Below the pieces are notes generated by a model. The model saw only the letters and a list, made by a program, of their open reading frames with translations, did not search any database and was not told the DNA's origin. DNA of 64,000 nucleotides from assembly GCA_943788045.1 (NCBI GenBank), contig CALSOT010000002.1, forward strand, positions 800,310 to 864,309, read 5' to 3'. Positions within the stretch are counted from its first letter, which is position 1, and each line of letters starts with the position of its first letter. Origin of the DNA: an uncultured Polaribacter sp. (GTDB taxonomy: Bacteria > Bacteroidota > Bacteroidia > Flavobacteriales > Flavobacteriaceae). The translations under genes were made by a program, and so were the position numbers. This document shows positions 58,037 to 64,000 of the stretch, in pieces.

Positions 58037-58141
58037 ATGTTGTATTTTTTAAAAATGGGAAATAAAACTTTGGAAAATATTCCTTTAGAACTTATCTCTG
58101 CATCTAAATATATGTTAGATATTATCTTTGAAAAAAATTAA
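58037..58141 (+). CDS. Possible 34-residue small ORF or gene remnant
   Basis: ATG 58037 opens a 34-codon frame ending LDIIFEKN, 11 bp before the hydrolase gene. In an overlapping frame ISKTVKSDGVIYDVVFFK is also open. Both look protein-like and could be two pieces of one decayed gene. I recognise no family. It may well be non-coding. Confidence 0.2.
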   Translation: MLYFLKMGNKTLENIPLELISASKYMLDIIFEKN

Positions 58142-58152
58142 TTCAATAATAA

Positions 58153-58812
58153 ATGGACAAAATTGCTTTATACTTTATACCAGGCTTAGCTGCTGGTCCA
58201 GAAATTTTCGAAAATTTGAACTTCTCTAAAGATAAATATAACATCAATTATCTTGAATGGAAAGAACCGTTGGCAATAGATGAATCTATCTCTAATTACG
58301 CAATGAGAATGTGTGAAGATGTGAAAGAGAAAGATCCTGTTTTAGTTGGCGTTTCTTTTGGTGGAATAATGGCTCAAGAAATGAGTAAGTTTATAAATAC
58401 AAGAAAAATAATTTTAGTCTCTAGTGTTAAAACAAATCAAGAATTACCAAAACGATTTAAATTAGCAAAATTTACTAAAGCGTATAAACTTTTTCCAACC
58501 AATATCGTTTCCAATTTTGAGGATTATGCTAAATATTTTTTAGGAAAATCTTTACAAAAGAGAGCAAAAATCTATAAGAAGTATCTTTCTGTAAGAAGTA
58601 AGTCATATATTATTTGGTCTATTAGTGCAGTTTTAAATTGGAAACAAAATAAACTGATTCAAAATATTATACATATACATGGAACTGATGATAAAGTATT
58701 TCCTATAAAAAATATAGATAATTGTATAAATATTAAAGGCGGAAACCATGTTATGATTATAACTAAAGGTAAGAAAATATCAAAAATTATTGATAAAGTA
58801 TTAACTTGCTAA
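58153..58812 (+). CDS. Small alpha/beta hydrolase
   Basis: A 219-residue cytoplasmic protein with the alpha/beta hydrolase layout: YFIPGLAAGPEIFENL with the oxyanion-region glycine, the nucleophile elbow VGVSFGGIMAQEM (GxSxGG), an Asp in HGTDDKVFPI and a final His in GGNHVMI. The catalytic triad thus looks complete. No substrate can be given. It is 158 bp after mtaB and 44 bp before the transglycosylase gene. Confidence 0.85.
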   Translation: MDKIALYFIPGLAAGPEIFENLNFSKDKYNINYLEWKEPLAIDESISNYAMRMCEDVKEKDPVLVGVSFGGIMAQEMSKFINTRKIILVSSVKTNQELPKRFKLAKFTKAYKLFPTNIVSNFEDYAKYFLGKSLQKRAKIYKKYLSVRSKSYIIWSISAVLNWKQNKLIQNIIHIHGTDDKVFPIKNIDNCINIKGGNHVMIITKGKKISKIIDKVLTC

Positions 58813-58856
58813 AATCACAGAATTTACATAATTTTAAAAAATAAATTTATTATTTC

Positions 58857-59759
58857 ATGAACAAAACTTTACGTTTTCTCTCAATACTTTGCGTCTTAAT
58901 TATTACTGTATTATTTTATAACGGTATAAATAAATCAGAGACAGACCCTATAACAAGCACGCATAAAACATATAATATAAAAGCATTAAAATTTCCTGAA
59001 AATTTAAATCTTGCAGGAGAAAGAGTGCCACTAGAAAAAAATGATGTCCGAGAAAGAATGGATAGAGAACTATTGGTTAATACGTATTGGCAATCTAATG
59101 GCTTACTGCTCATTAAAAGAGCAAATAAATACTTTCCTATTTTAGAACCACTACTAAAAAAATATGGTTTACCAGATGATTTTAAATATTTGGCATTGGC
59201 TGAAAGTGCCTTTATTGATGAAACCTCTTCTGCAGGAGCAGCTGGAATATGGCATTTTATGAAAAGTACAGGAAAAGAATATGGACTAGAAATAAATAGT
59301 AATGTAGATGAACGGTATAATATTGAAAAGTCTACAAAAGTAGCTGCTGAGTATTTAATAAAATCTAAAAAACGTTTTAACTCTTGGACCTTAGCTGCAG
59401 CCTCTTATAATGCTGGTAATTACGGCATTAGTAAAAGACTTAAAACGCAACAAGTAGATAACTATTATGATGCCAAATTACCTGATGAAACAGAGAGGTA
59501 TGTATTTAGAATTATCGCTTTAAAAGAAGTAATTTCTAATCCAATAAAATATGGTTTTTCATTTGATCAAGAAGATTTATATACAATGCCAAAAACTAAA
59601 ACAATAACAGTTGATACCACTATTGTTAATATTGCTTCCTTTGCAAAAACATTAGGAATTTCATACAAAGAATTAAAAATTCATAATGCGTGGCTTAGAG
59701 AAAATAAATTAAATAATAAAAGTAGAAAGGTATACGAGATTAAAATACCTATTAACTAA
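58857..59759 (+). CDS. MltD-like lytic transglycosylase
   Basis: A 300-residue exported enzyme that cleaves peptidoglycan without water. One N-terminal hydrophobic segment (about 7-22) may be a signal peptide or anchor. The SLT domain has FKYLALAESAFIDETSSAGA with the catalytic Glu, AAGIWHFM and AAASYNAGNYGI. The final 60 residues resemble a LysM-like binding segment. It converges with ywbE, 7 bp apart. Confidence 0.88.
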   Translation: MNKTLRFLSILCVLIITVLFYNGINKSETDPITSTHKTYNIKALKFPENLNLAGERVPLEKNDVRERMDRELLVNTYWQSNGLLLIKRANKYFPILEPLLKKYGLPDDFKYLALAESAFIDETSSAGAAGIWHFMKSTGKEYGLEINSNVDERYNIEKSTKVAAEYLIKSKKRFNSWTLAAASYNAGNYGISKRLKTQQVDNYYDAKLPDETERYVFRIIALKEVISNPIKYGFSFDQEDLYTMPKTKTITVDTTIVNIASFAKTLGISYKELKIHNAWLRENKLNNKSRKVYEIKIPIN

Positions 59760-59766
59760 TAATATT

Positions 59767-59964
59767 CTAGTCAAGAATATTTTTAACCCTTCCAACAATT
59801 CCTGACTCTAACCGAACTTTTATTCCATGAGGATGGCTTACTGAACTTGTTAGAATTTTTGCTATTACACCTTCTGTCAATTTTCCTGTCCTTTGGTGTG
59901 GCTTTTGAACGATTTCTACAAATAAACCAATTTTAATATTTTTTCTTTGTCTGCCGTCAACCAT
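59767..59964 (-). CDS. ywbE: YwbE family protein
   Basis: A 65-residue basic protein: IKIGLFVEIVQKPHQRTGKL, then EGVIAKILTSS and HPHGIKVRLESGIVGRV. This is the complete YwbE (DUF2196) domain, whose function is unknown but whose fold suggests nucleic-acid or ribosome binding. Single gene; a terminator separates it from the cold-shock gene. Confidence 0.88.
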   Translation of the reverse strand: MVDGRQRKNIKIGLFVEIVQKPHQRTGKLTEGVIAKILTSSVSHPHGIKVRLESGIVGRVKNILD

Positions 59965-59987
59965 AAATAATATTTTAAAAGACTAAA

Positions 59988-60022
59988 ATAAAAAAAGCCT
60001 ATCAATAAATTGATAGGCTTTT
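59988..60022. terminator. Terminator of the cold-shock gene (bidirectional shape)
   Basis: AAAAGCCTATCAAT and ATTGATAGGCTTTT form a 14-bp perfect stem with a two-base loop and A/T tracts on both sides, 32 bp beyond the cold-shock stop. Confidence 0.85.
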
Positions 60023-60053
60023 AATTAAAAAATTAACTAGTAATAAATATATA

Positions 60054-60245
60054 TTATAATACTCTTACGTTTACTGCGTTTAATCCTTTTCTTCCATCTT
60101 GTAAGTCAAATTCAACTTCATCGTTTTCACGAATTTCGTCAACTAATCCTGACACATGTACAAAATGTTCTTTGTTGCTTCCTTCTTCAGTAATAAATCC
60201 AAATCCTTTAGATTCATTGAAAAATTTTACGGTACCTTTATTCAT
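60054..60245 (-). CDS. Cold-shock protein (CspA family)
   Basis: A 63-residue single-strand nucleic-acid chaperone. RNP-1-like KGFGFI and RNP-2-like HFVHVSGL are present, with GTVKFFNESKGFGFI at the N-terminus. Its leader of about 50 nt contains a 9-bp hairpin, consistent with post-transcriptional control as in other csp genes. Monocistronic, with its own terminator. Confidence 0.93.
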   Translation of the reverse strand: MNKGTVKFFNESKGFGFITEEGSNKEHFVHVSGLVDEIRENDEVEFDLQDGRKGLNAVNVRVL

Positions 60246-60266
60246 AATAGTAATAATGTTAAATGA

Positions 60267-60290
60267 GTTGTTTGTTTAATTACAAACAAC
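60267..60290. promoter_or_regulatory. Hairpin in the cold-shock gene leader
   Basis: GTTGTTTGT and ACAAACAAC form a perfect 9-bp stem with the loop TTAATT, 22 bp upstream of the start codon. It lies between the -7 box and the ATG and is therefore in the mRNA leader. Confidence 0.5.
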
Positions 60291-60302
60291 AATAATAGTT
60301 TG

Positions 60303-60310
60303 CAAAGATA
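60303..60310 (-). promoter_or_regulatory. -7 box for the cold-shock gene
   Basis: TATCTTTG on the minus strand, 57 bp before the ATG at 60245. The nearest upstream TTG gives only a 15-base spacer. Confidence 0.4.
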
Positions 60311-60363
60311 CTCTGATTTATCAAACAAAGCTTCTTTATTTCATTTAAAAGACAAAAAAAACA

Positions 60364-61305
60364 TTAAAAACTAAAAACCAACAAATTAACCTCGTTTAAT
60401 TCTTCAATAATCTCATCTAAAACAGCTTTTACTGGTTTTATTTCATGAATTAATCCTGCAATTTGACCAATCTCTAACTCACCTTCATCTAAATCTCCTT
60501 CAAACATTCCTTTTTTAGCCCTTGCTTTTCCCAATAAACTTTTGATTTCTTCTTTGGATGGTTTTTTTCTATATAATTCTTGAACATCATTGTAAAACTT
60601 ATTCTTTACCAATCTTACAGGAGCTAATTCTTTTAAGGTTAAATGCGTGTCACCATCTTTTGTATCAATAATTATATTTTTAAAATTTTGATGTGCAGAT
60701 GACTCTACAGTTGCAGCAAATCGACTCCCTATTTGAATACCATCTGCACCTAAAACCAATGCAGCTAACATACCTCTTCCAGTAGCAATTCCACCTGCCG
60801 CAATTACAGGAATACTTATATGCTCTTTAACCATTGGTATTAGAGTAAAAGTTGTTGTTTCTTCCCTTCCATTATGTCCACCTGCTTCAAAACCTTCGCA
60901 AACTACTGCATCTACACCAGCAGCCTCAGCTTTTGTAGCAAACTTTACTGAGCTTACTACATGAACTACAGTAATACCCTTATTCTTTAAAATAGGAGTC
61001 CAAGTTTTAGGATTTCCTGCTGAAGTAAAAACGATTTTCACACCCTCTTCAATAATAATATCCATTATTTTTTCGATATCAGGATATAACATTGGTACAT
61101 TTACTCCAAAAGGCTTGTCCGTTGCTATCTTACATTTTTGAATATGTTCTCTTAATACTTCTGGATACATGGAACCAGCGCCAATTAAACCTAAACCTCC
61201 AGCGTTCGAAACTGCAGAAGCTAATTTCCAACCAGAAACCCACACCATTCCTCCTTGAATAATTGGATATTTTATATTAAAAAGTTGTGTTATTCTATTT
61301 GTCAT
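60364..61305 (-). CDS. Nitronate monooxygenase family protein
   Basis: A 313-residue FMN-binding TIM-barrel. Seen are IKYPIIQGGMVWVSGWKLA, VCEGFEAGGHNGRE (catalytic His region), PVIAAGGIATGRGMLAAL and LGADGIQIGSRFAAT. These match 2-nitropropane dioxygenase/nitronate monooxygenase; FabK-type enoyl reductases share the same fold, so the reaction is not certain. It overlaps the stop of the subtilase gene (TAATG), so it is read from the same mRNA. Confidence 0.88.
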   Translation of the reverse strand: MTNRITQLFNIKYPIIQGGMVWVSGWKLASAVSNAGGLGLIGAGSMYPEVLREHIQKCKIATDKPFGVNVPMLYPDIEKIMDIIIEEGVKIVFTSAGNPKTWTPILKNKGITVVHVVSSVKFATKAEAAGVDAVVCEGFEAGGHNGREETTTFTLIPMVKEHISIPVIAAGGIATGRGMLAALVLGADGIQIGSRFAATVESSAHQNFKNIIIDTKDGDTHLTLKELAPVRLVKNKFYNDVQELYRKKPSKEEIKSLLGKARAKKGMFEGDLDEGELEIGQIAGLIHEIKPVKAVLDEIIEELNEVNLLVFSF

Positions 61306-63002
61306 TATTTTTTTATCAACTTTAACGTTATATGTTGATTATCTTTTGAGATTTTTAGCATATAGACGCCGTTGTTTAGGAATGAAATATCAATAGTTCT
61401 AGAATTCAAATTTACTTTTTCTAAAACTGTCTTTCCTAAAATATTGAAAACTTGAATTTTGAAGTCATTCAAATATACTATTTCCGATGATATTGTAAAT
61501 GAATCTGTTGTTGGGTTTGGATAAATGAACAACTTAGGAAGCTTATTATCATCAACAGAACTCGGAACTAAAGAATAATAAATACTTTGAGCAACTTCAA
61601 AATTAGGAATACCATAACCGTGCTGTTCTAATGGATTATTAAATTTATCCGCAGATTCATAAAGCCCTCTTTTTAAGTAATTATTATAATAGCCACCAAC
61701 TGAAGGGTCAGAACTATCTTTTTTACCATTCTCCTTTACAAAAAGAGGAATTTGTTGATTTAAACAAGCAATTAATCCCGCCATAATTGGTGAAGAAAAT
61801 GATGTACCACTTGAAGCTGTTGTTACAGCACCTGAAATATAATTTATTAATGCAGGATTTTGACCTTGCCCTAAAATTTCTGGCTTAATTCTTCCATCAG
61901 AAGTTGGCCCAAAAGAACTAAAAGAGGCAATTTCTCCAGAAGCATTCACAGCACCAACTGAAATTACAGAAGGAGCATCTGCTGGTGCACCAATATATTT
62001 CCAAGAACGAGCTCCGCTATTTCCTGCAGAATTTACCAATAGCATGCCACGCGATGCACCAATTTCTGCACCTCTAGTAATAAAAGTCGTTTTGCCATCC
62101 AAGTCCGCATAAGTATGACTGTGATTAGGATTGTCATAAGTTGTATACCCTAAAGATGTATTAATAACATCTACACCTAAACTATCTGCTTTCTCTGCAG
62201 CTTCAACCCAAAGTGTTTCTTCTAAAACAGTTTCTGTTTCTGCTATTTCTGATATAAATAAGTAAAATTTAGCATCTGGTGCAGTGCCAACAAATTCATT
62301 TTCTATGTAACCCGCAATAGAGGATAGAACGTGTGTTCCATGGCTATTTCTTGTATAAAAATTTTCATTTCTATCAGCAAAATTATAACCTCCTAAAATC
62401 TGATTATTGTCTCTAATTCTTTGAAAAGCGTCAAGTGTATTTACATTCGGAAAACCTGCATCTATAATTGCTATTATTTGATTACCACCTGTTAAACCTT
62501 GTGCATGCAAATAATCTCCTTTTAACATTTTAATTTGATTATCTGCTTCACCATAATTATAGTCTGTTAGTGTTTGGTTAAACTTATTATGGTAATTAGG
62601 TAATATTTTTTTCGACTTTGTTATTGATTTTCCAGATTGATTTAACGACTTATTAGCAAATTCGATATGATCTATAAACGAATAATTAGTTAACAAATCA
62701 TTTATATCTGTCAATTGGCCCTGAACATGAATTGCATTTAACCATTTAGATTTGGCTAAAACAGTAATATTTTCTTCATTTTTAATTTGATTGTAATAGT
62801 TTTCATCAACAGGAACATCTAAAGAATCTAAAGCAACTTGTTGAACTCCTCTTCTATCTATTGCTCTTTGAGAAAGCATTTTTAGAGGATTATTAATAAA
62901 AGTTGCTTTGTTTGGTTTGTCTTTTAAGAAAATCCAAGCATCCTCTTGACCACGAGTTTGAAAGATCGCTGCTACAAATAAAAAAAGTAGTAATTTCTTC
63001 AT
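61305..63002 (-). CDS. S8 family serine protease (subtilase) with T9SS sorting domain
   Basis: A 565-residue secreted subtilase. Signal peptide (1-18), then a prodomain region, catalytic Asp in IIAIIDAGFPNV, His in SHGTHVLSSIAG, and Ser in TSFSSPIMAGL, with the Asn oxyanion block VNSAGNSG. The last 70 residues (LFIYPNPTTDSFTIS onward) are a type A T9SS sorting domain. It should be exported to the cell surface. Its start codon lies in the loop of a hairpin (62981-63024). It follows mnmA by 41 bp and overlaps the next gene by one base. Confidence 0.9.
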   Translation of the reverse strand: MKKLLLFLFVAAIFQTRGQEDAWIFLKDKPNKATFINNPLKMLSQRAIDRRGVQQVALDSLDVPVDENYYNQIKNEENITVLAKSKWLNAIHVQGQLTDINDLLTNYSFIDHIEFANKSLNQSGKSITKSKKILPNYHNKFNQTLTDYNYGEADNQIKMLKGDYLHAQGLTGGNQIIAIIDAGFPNVNTLDAFQRIRDNNQILGGYNFADRNENFYTRNSHGTHVLSSIAGYIENEFVGTAPDAKFYLFISEIAETETVLEETLWVEAAEKADSLGVDVINTSLGYTTYDNPNHSHTYADLDGKTTFITRGAEIGASRGMLLVNSAGNSGARSWKYIGAPADAPSVISVGAVNASGEIASFSSFGPTSDGRIKPEILGQGQNPALINYISGAVTTASSGTSFSSPIMAGLIACLNQQIPLFVKENGKKDSSDPSVGGYYNNYLKRGLYESADKFNNPLEQHGYGIPNFEVAQSIYYSLVPSSVDDNKLPKLFIYPNPTTDSFTISSEIVYLNDFKIQVFNILGKTVLEKVNLNSRTIDISFLNNGVYMLKISKDNQHITLKLIKK

Positions 63003-63024
63003 ATTTCGAAATTACTACTTTTTT
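62981..63024. promoter_or_regulatory. 17-bp perfect inverted repeat around the subtilase start codon
   Basis: AAAAAAGTAGTAATTTC (62981-62997) is the exact reverse complement of 63008-63024, with a ten-base loop. On the minus strand the loop holds most of the start region and the ATG (63002-63000), and the downstream arm encodes the first residues KKLLLF. A T-rich arm and the position just after mnmA also make it look like an A/T-rich terminator. Confidence 0.6.
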
Positions 63025-63043
63025 ATGATAATATTTATGTTAA

Positions 63044-64000
63044 TTAAGAAATTACGCCAGATCCTAATAATTCTTCCTTTTGATACCAAGCCACAAATTG
63101 GCCTTCTTGTATAGCAGATTGTTTATTCTCGAATTCTACATACAAACCTGATTCTACTTTATGTAAAACTGCTGTATCTAAAGCTTGTCTGTATCTAATT
63201 CTTGCTTCAACCTTCATTGTTTCTCCTTGTTTTAAGGCTAAATCTTGGCGAATCCAATGAATTTCTTCATTTGCAACAAACAATACATTTCTATACAAAC
63301 CTTGATGGTTTTTTCCTTCTCCTGCATAAATTACATTTTCTACAACATCGGTTTCTATCACATATAAAGCCTCTTTTGTACCACCTACATTTAAACCTTT
63401 ACGTTGTCCTTTTGTAAAATAATGGGCTCCTTGATGTTTTCCTACTATTTTACCATCTTCTTTATTGTAAGAAAATTTTGCTGAAAAATAGGCTAACTCA
63501 GCTTCTTTGTTTTCAAACTGTGGAGTAACTTTGGTGTACTGCTCAAAATCTGAAGTAATTGAAACAATTACACCTTCTTTTGGTTGTAATTTTTGCTGTA
63601 AAAATTCTGGTAAACGAACTTTACCAATAAAGCATAAACCTTGAGAATCTTTCTTATCAGCAGTAATTAGATTTGCCTCTTGTGCAATTTCTCTTACTTC
63701 TGGTTTTGTTAATTCGCCAATAGGAAATAATGCCTTTACCAATTGTTCTTGTGATAACTGACATAAAAAATAAGATTGATCTTTATTTGTATCTCTACCT
63801 GCTAATAATTTATAAACAGGTTTTCCTTCTATAATTTCTTCTCCTTTTCTACAATAATGACCTGTTGCCACATAATCTGCTCCTAACTTTAGAGCGATAT
63901 CCATAAAAACATCAAACTTTATTTCACGATTACAAAGTACATCTGGGTTTGGAGTTCTTCCTTTGCTATACTCGTCAAACATATAATCTACAATACGTTC
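63044..64000 (-). CDS. mnmA: tRNA-specific 2-thiouridylase MnmA, 5' end outside window
   Basis: Inserts sulphur at U34 of Glu, Gln and Lys tRNAs. Only the C-terminal 318 residues are here; the N-terminal PP-loop with the ATP motif lies beyond the right edge. Seen are [66 protein letters not shown] (catalytic Cys) and the C-terminal beta-barrel domain. The apparent ATG at 63982 is internal, since the frame continues to 64000. Upstream of the subtilase, 41 bp apart. Confidence 0.94.
   Translation of the reverse strand, partial: ERIVDYMFDEYSKGRTPNPDVLCNREIKFDVFMDIALKLGADYVATGHYCRKGEEIIEGKPVYKLLAGRDTNKDQSYFLCQLSQEQLVKALFPIGELTKPEVREIAQEANLITADKKDSQGLCFIGKVRLPEFLQQKLQPKEGVIVSITSDFEQYTKVTPQFENKEAELAYFSAKFSYNKEDGKIVGKHQGAHYFTKGQRKGLNVGGTKEALYVIETDVVENVIYAGEGKNHQGLYRNVLFVANEEIHWIRQDLALKQGETMKVEARIRYRQALDTAVLHKVESGLYVEFENKQSAIQEGQFVAWYQKEELLGSGVIS

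Noticed and set aside
1-64000. tRNA genes, CRISPR arrays, insertion sequences, prophage or defence islands
   Set aside because: Read for cloverleaf-like sequences, spaced direct repeats, transposase and integrase motifs; found none. Gene content is chromosomal housekeeping apart from the iron locus.

Overview
The window is a strongly AT-rich stretch of a Bacteroidota chromosome, almost certainly from a marine member of the Flavobacteriaceae; Polaribacter or Tenacibaculum relatives fit best, but that genus-level guess is inference. The support is: promoters of the Bacteroidota TTG-N19-TAnnTTTG type (two complete copies and many isolated -7 boxes), few Shine-Dalgarno sequences, T9SS C-terminal sorting domains, the gliding lipoprotein GldI, and flavobacterial families such as DUF1853, DUF4199, DUF4856, HTTM and DUF1573. 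I saw no tRNA, rRNA, CRISPR array, insertion sequence or prophage. Most of the window is housekeeping DNA.

Layout. 0-11 kb: a DUF2461 gene cut by the window edge, a frameshifted DUF1853 gene, a DUF4380-like protein, a methyltransferase, lon, priA, a GlmU-like nucleotidyltransferase and a T9SS-exported CxxCH protein. 11-12.6 kb: guaB. 12.7-22.7 kb: the main accessory block, a seven-gene minus-strand iron locus reading DUF4856 lipoprotein, imelysin, HTTM (vitamin-K-carboxylase-like) membrane protein, TonB-dependent receptor, FbpA, FbpB, FbpC. A good promoter precedes it, and a decayed second imelysin gene on the opposite strand, still with its promoter, lies at its far end. 22.8-29.3 kb: a 5'-nucleotidase lipoprotein, HMG-CoA lyase, a YdiJ-like FAD/Fe-S dehydrogenase and a DUF4199 membrane protein. 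29.4-42.3 kb: valS, DUF1573, an aminotransferase, murB, a small Cys-rich protein, a glycosyltransferase, an ECF sigma factor, an Nramp-like transporter, lipA and pheT. 42.4-46.4 kb: PAP2 phosphatase, three consecutive peptidyl-prolyl isomerase lipoproteins (the last is GldI) and a DHH phosphoesterase. 46.5-64 kb: ndk, DUF721/recF, a TPR protein, ribH, mutL, two rhomboid proteases, an EEP-family protein, a geranylgeranyl-reductase-like flavoprotein, mtaB, a hydrolase, a lytic transglycosylase, ywbE, a cold-shock protein, a nitronate monooxygenase, a T9SS subtilase and a 5'-truncated mnmA.

How the genes may work together. The iron locus could form one path: capture at the surface by DUF4856 and imelysin lipoproteins, outer-membrane import by the TonB receptor, periplasmic binding by FbpA and inner-membrane transport by FbpBC. 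The HTTM protein has an unknown, possibly modifying, role.

Reading frames are broken in four genes: DUF1853 (once), the TonB receptor (three times), DUF4856 (twice) and murB (once). Because murB is normally essential, at least some of these breaks may be sequence errors rather than biology. The most interesting non-coding signals are a 22-bp hairpin inside the start of ribH, a hairpin presenting the start codon of the subtilase in its loop, paired dyads ahead of lon, and the imelysin relic with its surviving promoter.
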